A DNA stretch of 64,000 nucleotides, from positions 1-64,000 of the forward strand of contig NZ_QYRN01000003.1 in assembly GCF_003583935.1 (NCBI RefSeq). Direction: 5' to 3'. This stretch comes from Aureimonas flava. Its GTDB lineage: Bacteria > Pseudomonadota > Alphaproteobacteria > Rhizobiales > Rhizobiaceae. The translations under genes were made by a program, and so were the position numbers. The notes below the pieces were generated by a model, which searched no databases, was not told the DNA's origin, and was given only the letters and a program-made list of their open reading frames with translations. Below, piece after piece: positions 34,140 through 41,678 of the stretch; position 1 is the first letter of the stretch, and the number at the start of each line of letters is the position of its first letter.

Positions 34140-35153
34140 TCATTCGGCCGGGTGGGGAAAGGCGGAACCGGCGGCCGGGCGCCCGTCCTTCTTCGCGCGG
34201 TATTCGGAATAGGCCGCGATCAGCATGTCCTCGTCGCGATACTGCGGAACCCAGCCGAGGTCGCGCCGGCCCTTGGAGACGTCGAGCACGCATTCCTCGT
34301 CGGCGATCAGGTACTGCTCCGGGTCCATCAGCGGCATGTTCAGCCAGTCGAGGAGGTCCAGCGTCCGCTTCACCGCGAAGCCCGGCGTCGGCACGAGGAT
34401 GGACTTCGACCCGGCATGGCGCACGAGATCGCCGAGCAGCTTGCGTACGGGCGGCGGGTTGAGCGAGCCGAGATTGTAGGCCTCGTCGGGCACGCCCACC
34501 TTCCAGGCGAGACGCGCGGCCTCCGCGCAGTCGAACACCGAGATGAACTGGTAGGGGTTCTTGCCCGAACCGATCATCGGGACCGGCAGGTTCGCGTCGA
34601 TCAGCTTGAACAGCTTCTCCAGGATGCCGAGCCGCCCCGGGCCGATGATGAGGCGCGGGCGGAACAGCGAGATCCGCATGCCGCGCCCCCGCCAGTCGGC
34701 CGCCAGATGCTCGGTGTCGAGCTTGGACTGGCCGTATTCGCCGAGCGGCGCGACCGGGTGGTCCTCGGTCATCGGCGTGCGCACCGTATGGCCGTAGATC
34801 ATGTCGGTGGTGAAGTGGACGAGCCGGCCCGCGCCGGCCCGGTCCATCGCCTCGATGATGTGCTTCGTGCCGTCGTAGTTGACGGGGTAGAAGAACGCCC
34901 GGCGCTTCGCCCGTACCTGCAGCGGCGAGAGCATCTTGGCCGACAGGTTGTAGACCATGTCGTCCGGCGCGATCGGCACCGCGTTCACGGCGGCCGGATC
35001 GGTGACGTCCACGGTCAGGTGGGTCGAGCGGGCGTAGTGCGGAAGGTCGCCCTTGGCGATGTCCGCCACCACGACCTCCTCGCCGTCCGAAACCAGGCGC
35101 TGTGCGAGATGGCGACCGACGAAACCGTCGCCGCCGAAGATCACGTGCTTCAT
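34140..35153 (-). CDS. NAD(P)-dependent epimerase/dehydratase (extended SDR)
   Basis: A 337-residue extended short-chain dehydrogenase. The nucleotide motif VIFGGDGFVGRHLAQRL is at residues 4-20 (GxxGxxG). The catalytic Tyr-Lys is in LGEYGQSKLDTEHL and FTTDMIYGHTVRTPMTEDHP is typical of sugar-nucleotide epimerases. Its start overlaps the stop of the small carrier gene (ATGA). In the DprE1/DprE2 pathway the 2-keto intermediate made by DprE1 is reduced by an SDR. This protein could fill that place or act on another sugar; extended SDRs are not the usual DprE2 type, so the assignment is open. Confidence 0.85.
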   Translation of the reverse strand: MKHVIFGGDGFVGRHLAQRLVSDGEEVVVADIAKGDLPHYARSTHLTVDVTDPAAVNAVPIAPDDMVYNLSAKMLSPLQVRAKRRAFFYPVNYDGTKHIIEAMDRAGAGRLVHFTTDMIYGHTVRTPMTEDHPVAPLGEYGQSKLDTEHLAADWRGRGMRISLFRPRLIIGPGRLGILEKLFKLIDANLPVPMIGSGKNPYQFISVFDCAEAARLAWKVGVPDEAYNLGSLNPPPVRKLLGDLVRHAGSKSILVPTPGFAVKRTLDLLDWLNMPLMDPEQYLIADEECVLDVSKGRRDLGWVPQYRDEDMLIAAYSEYRAKKDGRPAAGSAFPHPAE

Positions 35154-35590
35154 CGAATGGCTCCTTCAGGGGAATGGTTCTGCGCGACAACCGGCAGGGC
35201 GGCGTCGTCCGCCGTCTGTCCGCCGCCGCGTGCGATGAGGATCGTGCCGAAGCAGATCAGGGCGATGCCGCCGATGCGGGCCGGATTGAGCGTCTCGCCG
35301 AACAGGAACCAGGCCGCGAAGGCCACGACGACGTAAGCCAGGCTCAGGAACGGATAGGCGTAGGTGAGCTCGACCTTCGACAGGACGAAGAGATGCGAGG
35401 CCATCGAAACCACGAAGGTCAGGAGCCCCAGGAAGACGAAGGGACTGAAGACGATCGAGAGGATCTTCAGGATCGGGTTGACGCCGGCGAAGCTCAGCGG
35501 ACCGAGCTGCATCATGCCGTATTTCAGCAGCATCTGGGCTGCGGCGTTGGTGAACACGGTGAAGAGGATGAAGGGGATGTAGCGGCTCAC
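35150..35590 (-). CDS. Small EamA/EmrE-like membrane carrier (possible lipid-sugar flippase)
   Basis: A 146-residue protein with four hydrophobic segments, of the EamA/SMR type. The end of the chain keeps AYPFLSLAYVVVAFAAWFLF and GETLNPARIGGIALICFGT, as in ArnE/ArnF subunits that flip undecaprenyl-phosphate aminoarabinose. GTG 35590 is the start, preceded by GGAGG; a longer frame to 35707 has no support. It overlaps the SDR gene by 4 bp. Its place beside HAD-UbiA and DprE1-like genes suggests that it may flip a polyprenyl-phosphate sugar. A multidrug carrier role is the alternative. Confidence 0.82.
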   Translation of the reverse strand: MSRYIPFILFTVFTNAAAQMLLKYGMMQLGPLSFAGVNPILKILSIVFSPFVFLGLLTFVVSMASHLFVLSKVELTYAYPFLSLAYVVVAFAAWFLFGETLNPARIGGIALICFGTILIARGGGQTADDAALPVVAQNHSPEGAIR

Positions 35591-35726
35591 GCCTCGCCTC
35601 CCGGCTGTTGGATGTCGGGCCGGATCCTCGCGGGAGCCGGTATGCCAAGCGGTTAAGACGCGGCCGCCGCCTGCGTTTCGCCGCGCCTTTTCGGCCGCCA
35701 GCGTCAATCAATCCTTGCGTGTGCGC

Positions 35727-37076
35727 CTACGCGGCGGCGCCGAGGCGCCGCGTCCCGGCATCCAGGCGCAGCGCCGTACGGGTCCAGAAGTCGGAACGGA
35801 TCGCGGGGTCGCTCATCGCCTCCAGCATCCGCCAGCGCGGAAACGAGGCATCGAAGACGCCCGGCGCCATGCGGGCGTCCTTGTAGGGGTTCACGGCGCC
35901 GCCGGCCTCGATCGCGATCCGGTCGAGCTCGTCCATCAGCGCGAGCGTCGGCGCGCCCCGGTTGGGAAAGTCGAGCGTCAGCGTGTAGCCACGGCGCGGA
36001 AAGCTTAGGAGACCGGGGCTCGGCAGATCGCCGAACCGCTTGAGAACGGTGAGGAACGAGCCCTGGCCATGCGCCGAGGCGCACTCCATCAGCGCCCGCA
36101 CCGCCTGCCGGCCCATCGCTTCGGGCACGACGCTCTGGTGCTGGTGCAGCCCCTGCGGGCCGTAGAGCCTGTTCCAGTCCTCCACCCTGTCGAGCGGATA
36201 GAAGAACCCGTCGAAGGCGACGTCGCGTGTCGCCTCCTCGGCGCGCAGCTTGCGGAAGGTCACCTCGTTGAACGCCTTCAGCGCCAGGCCGCGCAGCGGG
36301 CTCACGGGCGGCGTGAAGGGCACGGACAGGAGCGGCCGGCGGGCCCGCCCCGTCCGGTCGCCCGAGCCGGCATGATCGCCGCAGATCAGATGCCCGCGCC
36401 CGAAGCGCGGGCCCTTGGCGAGCTGGTCGATCCAGGCGACGGCGTATTCGTGGCGGTCGTCGGCCTCCGTCGCCCGCGCGAAGTAGTCATCGAGGCAGGA
36501 CAGGCGATAGGTGGTCTCGCGGATCGTCAGCGACGGCACCGCGAGGAGGCGAAGGCGAACGCGGGTGACGATGCCGGTCAATCCCAGTCCGCCGATCGTG
36601 GCGGCGAAGAAGTCGGCGTTCTGGGTGCGCGAGCAGGTCAGCGCCCCGAGGTCCGAGCGCAGGAGGGTGAAGGATTCGACCCAGCGCCCGAACGTGCCCC
36701 GGCGATGGTGGTTCTTGCCGTGCACGTCGTTGGCCAGCGCCCCGCCGAGCGTCACGAACTGCGTGCCGGGCGTCACGGGAAGAAACCAGCCGTGCGGCGC
36801 GACGCGCTCGGTGATCTCGTGCAGCAGCACGCCGGCTTCCGCCTCGATCACCCCGTCCTGCGGGTCGAAGGACACGATGCGGTCTCGGCCGCGCATGTCC
36901 ACGAGGACGCCCGCGTCGTTGAGACAGGTGTCGCCGTAGGAGCGGCCGTTGCCGCGCGGCAGCAGTCCGGCCGGGCTGCGCAGGCCGGGAAAGGCGTCGC
37001 CGAGCGGCGCCTCGACGGCCCGCCGGCCGTCCGGCGGCGGCGGGGTGCGGCCCCAGTTGCCGTAGCGGTCAGACAT
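35727..37076 (-). CDS. FAD-binding oxidoreductase, DprE1-like (decaprenylphosphoryl-ribose 2'-oxidase)
   Basis: A 449-residue flavoprotein of the vanillyl-alcohol oxidase fold. The FAD site shows LLPRGNGRSYGDTCLNDAG and DVHGKNHHRRGTFGRWVESF, which closely follow the GRSYGD and GKNHH motifs of DprE1. The C-terminal KDARMAP keeps the Lys that in DprE1 contacts the substrate. DprE1 oxidises the C2' hydroxyl of decaprenyl-phosphoryl-ribose, the first half of its epimerisation to arabinose. The gene overlaps the HAD-UbiA gene by 8 bp, and the two are clearly one operon. At the position I align with the inhibitor-binding Cys387 of Mycobacterium tuberculosis, this protein has GYTLTLDF, without Cys. 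Confidence 0.87.
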   Translation of the reverse strand: MSDRYGNWGRTPPPPDGRRAVEAPLGDAFPGLRSPAGLLPRGNGRSYGDTCLNDAGVLVDMRGRDRIVSFDPQDGVIEAEAGVLLHEITERVAPHGWFLPVTPGTQFVTLGGALANDVHGKNHHRRGTFGRWVESFTLLRSDLGALTCSRTQNADFFAATIGGLGLTGIVTRVRLRLLAVPSLTIRETTYRLSCLDDYFARATEADDRHEYAVAWIDQLAKGPRFGRGHLICGDHAGSGDRTGRARRPLLSVPFTPPVSPLRGLALKAFNEVTFRKLRAEEATRDVAFDGFFYPLDRVEDWNRLYGPQGLHQHQSVVPEAMGRQAVRALMECASAHGQGSFLTVLKRFGDLPSPGLLSFPRRGYTLTLDFPNRGAPTLALMDELDRIAIEAGGAVNPYKDARMAPGVFDASFPRWRMLEAMSDPAIRSDFWTRTALRLDAGTRRLGAAA

Positions 37077-38511
37077 AGGCCGCCACCAGGAACATGCAGG
37101 CGCCGAGGACCATCATGATCTGCGAGCGCCAGTCGTGCATGATGAAGACCACCGGGTCCTCGTTCATCTGGCTGCGCCGCGCCAGAACCCAGATGCGCAC
37201 GATGATGTAGAGGACGAGCGGGCAGAGCGGCCACAGGAAATAGGGATGCGCGTAGAGCTCGCGCACCTCGCCGCTGTCGATGTAGAGCGCCAGAACCATC
37301 ACCGAGGCGAAGCCGGACGCCATGCCCGCCTGCCCCACCGTGTCGAGATCGACGTCCACGTATCCCCGGCCGGTCGAGGAGCGGTTGGCGCCGCCGCCGA
37401 AGTCCATGATCTCCACGAAGCGCTTCACCAGGGCGAGCGACAGGAAGAAGAAGATCGAGAAGGCCAGGAGCCAGAAGGATTCGCTCGACTGGATCGCCAT
37501 GGCGCCAGCGATGATGCGCAGCGTGTAGAGGCCGGCCAGCGTCAGGACGTCGATCAGAAGCATGCGCTTCAGGGCGAAGGAATAGGCCGTGGTGGCGACC
37601 ATGTAGACGGCCAAGGTCGCCATGAACTCCCATGGCAGGAAGGCGGCGATGGCGAAGGCCGAGACGAACAATCCCGCGGCAAGGCACAGGCCCGTGGGAA
37701 TGGGCACCTGACCGCTGGCGAAGGGGCGCTTGCGCTTGGTCCTGTGACGACGGTCGGCCTCCAGGTCGAGGAGGTCGTTGAGGATGTAGACCGACGAGGC
37801 CGCCAGCGAGAAGCAGAGAAAGGCGAGCACCGCGTTGCGGAACATCGGAAAGTCGAGGAACTCGTGGTTCAGCACCATGGGCACGAACACGAGGACGTTC
37901 TTGCTCCACTGATGCGGGCGCATGGACTTCACCACGGCGCGCAGGCTCGAGTCCCCGTCCACGATCAGCCGGGCGGGACGCGCAGCGCCCCCGTGCCAGC
38001 GCCGCGCCGAGCGGTCCGGCTGCACCACCGTCGCCGTCTCGGCCGCCTCGAACAGGCAGACGTCGTCGTGCGAATTGCCGAAATAGTCGAAGCCCTCCGC
38101 GCCGCACCGGTCGCGGATGCGCTCGAGTTTGCGCTGCGCCGAGAGGTTCACCTCGCGATCGCTCGCCATCACCTCGTCGAACAGGCCGAGATGGTCGGAC
38201 ACGGCGTGCGCGAGGCGTTCGTTGGAGGCGGTCGCGAGCACGATCGGACGTCCCGTCTCGCGCTCCGCCTGGAGCGTCGCGACGACCTCCTCGCGATAGG
38301 GCAGCGTCGCGGCGTCGATCGTGGTGCGCGCGGCGAGTTCGTCCTTCAGCACCGCCTTCCCCTGGAAGGCCCAGCCGAACAGGCGCCAGAAGCCCAGCGG
38401 CTCCTGCCGGGCGAAATGGAACAGGCTCTCCCAAAGAAGATCCCCGCGGATCAACGTTCCGTCGAGGTCGACGAACAATGGTCTCCCCGTCCGCGTGACG
38501 TATGTGTCCAT
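37069..38511 (-). CDS. HAD phosphatase-UbiA prenyltransferase fusion (phosphoribosyl-polyprenol synthase-like)
   Basis: A 480-residue two-domain protein. Residues 10-185 are a haloacid-dehalogenase phosphatase, with nucleophile motif FVDLDGTL, the motif II region VLATASNERL and the acidic motif FGNSHDDVCLFE. Residues 210-480 are a UbiA-type membrane prenyltransferase with about nine segments. NDLLDLEADRRHRTKRKRPF is the first Asp-rich motif and has the N-D-x2-D-x3-D spacing. In the actinobacterial pathway a UbiA enzyme transfers phosphoribose from PRPP to decaprenyl phosphate, and a separate phosphatase removes the 5' phosphate; here both activities appear fused. The DprE1-like gene overlaps its end. 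It probably makes a polyprenyl-phosphoryl pentose. Confidence 0.88.
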   Translation of the reverse strand: MDTYVTRTGRPLFVDLDGTLIRGDLLWESLFHFARQEPLGFWRLFGWAFQGKAVLKDELAARTTIDAATLPYREEVVATLQAERETGRPIVLATASNERLAHAVSDHLGLFDEVMASDREVNLSAQRKLERIRDRCGAEGFDYFGNSHDDVCLFEAAETATVVQPDRSARRWHGGAARPARLIVDGDSSLRAVVKSMRPHQWSKNVLVFVPMVLNHEFLDFPMFRNAVLAFLCFSLAASSVYILNDLLDLEADRRHRTKRKRPFASGQVPIPTGLCLAAGLFVSAFAIAAFLPWEFMATLAVYMVATTAYSFALKRMLLIDVLTLAGLYTLRIIAGAMAIQSSESFWLLAFSIFFFLSLALVKRFVEIMDFGGGANRSSTGRGYVDVDLDTVGQAGMASGFASVMVLALYIDSGEVRELYAHPYFLWPLCPLVLYIIVRIWVLARRSQMNEDPVVFIMHDWRSQIMMVLGACMFLVAAYV

Positions 38512-39006
38512 GACGATGTCCTTACCGAGGCTTGGTCAGCTGCGGGGGAATATCTTCGTCGCCGGGTTTCCTTACCGTAAAACCAGGGGACATCATCTGA
38601 TTTACGGAAAACATGATTAAGGCACCGCTCGGCGACGGACGAGGATTCGAGACATCGCCTCAACGCGCCCGAAAGGTTTGAAGGTTGCCTGTCGTCGTTC
38701 GCAGGACCGCCGACGGCGCGAGATCGGACGATCACCAACTGGTGACCGCTGGTCCCGAGCGTTCAGAAATTCCGTTAAGTCGTTGCGATCGCTGATATCA
38801 ACACGCACCGACCGCATGGCGCGCCGGTGCGCCGCGTGACGCATCCGCAACACACGCGAAACTGGCGCCTGAAGCAACTCTTGCGGTTGTTCGCGCGCTA
38901 TTATTTCATGGTCGGGAAGAGACGGGATGATCCCGGTCTTGCCGAAGAACTGACAAGAACAGCCGCGTCGCACCGACGAAACGCGGCATGCTGGAGATCC
39001 GACCTC
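38512..39006. other. 495-bp intergenic region between the HAD-UbiA and Omp genes
   Basis: No credible gene was found here; an open frame running into the Omp gene has no ribosome site or signal peptide of its own. The region is less G+C-rich than its surroundings near 38560-38620 and 38760-38800. An inverted repeat CCGTAAA (38575-38581) and TTTACGG (38601-38607) lies about 65-95 bp upstream of the HAD-UbiA start and may be a regulator site. The Omp promoter and leader must lie in the right half. Confidence 0.6.
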
Positions 39007-39822
39007 ATGAAGCGTCTCGCCCTTCTTCTCGCCTCGGCGGCCCTCGCCACCCCGGCCCTCGCGGCCGACGTCGTCTACGAAGAGCCGGCGGCGCCCATGG
39101 TCATGGCCCCGGTCACGAGCTGGACCGGCCTCTATCTCGGCGTGCAGGGCGGCGGCGCGTTCAACCCGGACGACGGCGACAACCTGTCGATCGTCCCGAA
39201 CTTCACGGGTGCCGGCGCGACCTTCCTGACCAACGCCTTCGGCAACAGCTTCTCCTCGGAGTTCGAGTCGAGCTTCATCGGCGGTGCCCACATCGGCTAC
39301 GACTACCAGATCGACCGCTTCGTGGTCGGCGCCCTGGTCGACATCAACGCCCTCGACGTCAGCCAGCGCGCCAGCGCGTTCTCCAACACCCCGGCCTTCT
39401 ACACGGCCGAGCGCAGCCTCGACTACCTGGTCACCGGCCGCCTGCGCGCCGGCTACCTCGTGACCGACATGGCGCTGGCCTATGTCACGGGCGGTTTCGC
39501 CTACGGCGAGGTGGACTACGGCTTCGCCACCAACAGCCCGGCCGTCAACGCCGCCTTCCCCGCCTTCCTCAGCTCGGACGAGGACGACTGGGGCTACTCG
39601 GTCGGCGGCGGCATGGAGGTGAAGGTCACCAACAACATCTCGTTCGGCGCCGAGTATCTCTACACCAACCTGGGCGACGGCGGCTCGTTCACCCGCCTCA
39701 GCGGCGGTCCGTTCGACGGTTCGGGCACGGCGGTCGTCCCCGGCCAGTTCACCGACTTCCGCTCCAACGGAGACTTCGACTTCCACACGATCACGGCGAA
39801 GCTCTCGTACCGCTTCAACTGA
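39007..39822 (+). CDS. Outer-membrane beta-barrel protein (Omp25/Omp31-like)
   Basis: A 271-residue outer-membrane protein. A signal peptide (LALLLASAALATPALA, cleaved before ADVVYEEPA) is followed by an eight-stranded barrel. SWTGLYLGVQGGGAF opens the barrel and HTITAKLSYRFN closes it with the C-terminal Phe/aromatic pattern. This is the Omp25/Omp31/RopB type of Hyphomicrobiales, abundant surface proteins that link the outer membrane to the wall. The ATG at 39007 gives the signal peptide directly. A strong terminator follows, and RpiB converges. Confidence 0.9.
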   Translation: MKRLALLLASAALATPALAADVVYEEPAAPMVMAPVTSWTGLYLGVQGGGAFNPDDGDNLSIVPNFTGAGATFLTNAFGNSFSSEFESSFIGGAHIGYDYQIDRFVVGALVDINALDVSQRASAFSNTPAFYTAERSLDYLVTGRLRAGYLVTDMALAYVTGGFAYGEVDYGFATNSPAVNAAFPAFLSSDEDDWGYSVGGGMEVKVTNNISFGAEYLYTNLGDGGSFTRLSGGPFDGSGTAVVPGQFTDFRSNGDFDFHTITAKLSYRFN

Positions 39823-39851
39823 TCTGTCCGGGCCGCTGGTCCGAGCACGAG

Positions 39852-39886
39852 AAAGCCCGCCGCGTCGAAGGACGCGGCGGGCTTTT
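39852..39886. terminator. Terminator between convergent Omp and RpiB-like genes
   Basis: A perfect 15-bp stem AAAGCCCGCCGCGTC/GACGCGGCGGGCTTT with a GAAG loop and a T run (39883-39886) on the plus strand. It lies 29 bp after the Omp stop and 25 bp from the RpiB-like stop, so it may serve both. Confidence 0.85.
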
Positions 39887-39910
39887 CATATGGGCGCTCG
39901 AATGCGCCGT

Positions 39911-40372
39911 TCAGCAGGCGTTGTACTTGCGGTCCAGCGCGTCGATCGCCTCGACGTTGGCGGCCGAGCTGCCGGCGGGGTCGAACTCCGACTCCAGGTA
40001 CTTGTCCACGATCGCCTTGGCGAGTTCCGGACCGATGACCCGCGAGCCCATGGTGATGATCTGGGCGTTGTTGCTCTTGGCGGCACGCTCGGCCGAATAG
40101 GTGTCGTGGGTCAGAGCGGCGCGGATGCCCGGCACCTTGTTGGCCGAGATGTTGACGCCGATGCCGGTGCCGCAGCACAGGACCGCCCGGTCGTACTCGC
40201 CGTCCACCACCGCGCGCGCGATGCGCTCGGAGGTCATGGCGTATTTCTCGGCCGCGCCGTCGGGCGCCTGGCTGGCGTCCACGACCGTCAGGTTCTCACG
40301 GCCGGCGAGGTGGTCCTTGATGACCTGGACGAGGGACTGGCCGGCGCTGTCGCCGCCGATGATGATCTTCAT
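39911..40372 (-). CDS. RpiB/LacAB-family sugar-phosphate isomerase, EryI-like
   Basis: A 153-residue isomerase. The start [17 protein letters not shown] differs from ordinary RpiB (normally G-x-D-H-A-G): the His that opens the sugar ring is replaced by Ser. The same GDSAG reading is, as I recall it, found in EryI of Brucella and rhizobia. The catalytic Cys loop [17 protein letters not shown] is kept. EryI converts D-erythrulose-4-phosphate to D-erythrose-4-phosphate in erythritol, adonitol and L-arabitol breakdown. The SorC regulator gene lies 109 bp upstream on the same strand, and the EryH-like isomerase is 3.4 kb away on the other strand. Confidence 0.85.
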   Translation of the reverse strand: MKIIIGGDSAGQSLVQVIKDHLAGRENLTVVDASQAPDGAAEKYAMTSERIARAVVDGEYDRAVLCCGTGIGVNISANKVPGIRAALTHDTYSAERAAKSNNAQIITMGSRVIGPELAKAIVDKYLESEFDPAGSSAANVEAIDALDRKYNAC

Positions 40373-40481
40373 GGACTGTCACCTGAGGTTGGAGGAACGG
40401 GCGTTGCGCGCCGTGTCGAGGGCGCCTGCGGGGACGCCTTGTCGATCATAATATCGCATGCTTGTTCAAACGATCAAGCCG

Positions 40482-41459
40482 TCATGCGTCTGCTCGCGCC
40501 GCCTGGTCCAGCGCGAGGATGCCGTGCGCGTTGGCGAGCGAGGTGGCGATGACGTCGATCGCCCCGGTGCGGAGCGCCGCCAGGATGGGCATCGCCTTGG
40601 TCGGCTCGGCCGCAACGGCGATCGCGGTGGGAATGGCGCGGATGTCCGCCAGACGCAGGCCGACCACCCGCCCGCCGAGGATCTCGTTCCGCTCGCGGCC
40701 CTCGATGTCGTAGAAGTCATAGCCCATCAGGTCGCCGACCACGCCGGTCGCGCGGGCGGCCAAAAGCTCTTCGCGGCGAAACCAGCCCATGCGCGCCATG
40801 TGGCTTTCCTCTCCGAGGTCGCCGACGCCGACCAGTGCGAAGGCGGCGCTGCGGCCGAGGTCCAGCGTCTGCTTCACCGTCGGGTTGCGCATCAGGGCCG
40901 CTCGCAGCGTCGCATCGGGCACATAGGCGGGCGCGTAGAGCGTTTCCGGCACGCCGCCGAAGCGCCGAGCCAGCTTGCGGCAGATGTGGTCGGCGTTAGA
41001 CGGCTCGCCCGCCTGATGCGCGCCGCCGGTGGCCGAGACGAAGGTGGCCGTCTCCAGGCCGGGCCGCCCGCGCGTCTCGGCGACGGCCGCGATGTTGCGT
41101 CCCATGCCCACGGCCACGACCGCGCCTTCGTGCAGCACCCGCTCCAGATAGTCCGCGACCAGCAGAGCCACCTCGGCGCGCTGCGCCTCCGGGTCGCGCC
41201 GATCCACGGCGATCAGGGCTGCCTTCACCCCGAACCGGTCCTGCAGCCTGCGCTCCAGGTCCGCCTCCACCGCGCGGTGCACCCGTATGCGCACGTCCAC
41301 GATCCCCGCCTCGCGCGCCTGGCGCAGGAGCCGGTTCACCTTCATGCGGGACAGACCAAGCTCGACCGCGATCTCCGCCTGCGTCGCCTGTCCCTCGTAG
41401 TAGCGGCGGGCCACCTGCATCATCGCGGCGACATCGGCGGGTGCTACGGCATCCATCAT
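40482..41459 (-). CDS. SorC-family transcriptional regulator of the sugar-phosphate block
   Basis: A 325-residue regulator. The N-terminal helix-turn-helix is in GQATQAEIAVELGLSRMKVN (about residues 21-40). The sensor domain has VAVGMGRNIAAVAETRG and ALVGVGDLGEESHMARMGW. The start is ATG 41459 or the next codon ATG 41456, which has the better distance from GGAGGG. The gene is divergent from the transketolase gene and upstream of the EryI-like gene. A perfect 14-bp palindrome in the divergent gap is its probable operator. EryD, the erythritol regulator, belongs to the same family, so a tetrose or tetrulose phosphate is a reasonable guess for the effector. Confidence 0.87.
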   Translation of the reverse strand: MMDAVAPADVAAMMQVARRYYEGQATQAEIAVELGLSRMKVNRLLRQAREAGIVDVRIRVHRAVEADLERRLQDRFGVKAALIAVDRRDPEAQRAEVALLVADYLERVLHEGAVVAVGMGRNIAAVAETRGRPGLETATFVSATGGAHQAGEPSNADHICRKLARRFGGVPETLYAPAYVPDATLRAALMRNPTVKQTLDLGRSAAFALVGVGDLGEESHMARMGWFRREELLAARATGVVGDLMGYDFYDIEGRERNEILGGRVVGLRLADIRAIPTAIAVAAEPTKAMPILAALRTGAIDVIATSLANAHGILALDQAARADA

Positions 41460-41505
41460 GACCCTCCGAATCGGAGTTGCGCACTCGGTCGCGAGCACTC
41501 ATGCC

Positions 41506-41538
41506 CGTTCATATGGCAGACCTTCGTTCATATGAACG
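41506..41538. promoter_or_regulatory. Candidate SorC operator: palindrome and half repeat
   Basis: CGTTCATATGAACG (41525-41538) is a perfect 14-bp palindrome. Its first ten bases, CGTTCATATG, recur at 41506-41515, 19 bp away, or nearly two helical turns. The array lies between the divergent SorC and transketolase genes, 47 bp from the SorC start. It is inferred from symmetry and position. Confidence 0.6.
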
Positions 41539-41678
41539 TTTTTCATGGGACGGACATTGATTCAAGCGCCGCCTCGTGGTTCTGGTGACGCAGCATCTGG
41601 CGGATCCGGCATGGCCGGCCATGCCGACGGGACGGCCCGCGACGACGCGGGTGCCACGATCGAGGGAGACGATACACC

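Noticed and set aside
38451-39006. Open frames on both strands in the 495-bp gap before the Omp gene
   Set aside because: No ribosome sites, domains or signal peptides of their own. One is simply the upstream extension of the Omp frame.
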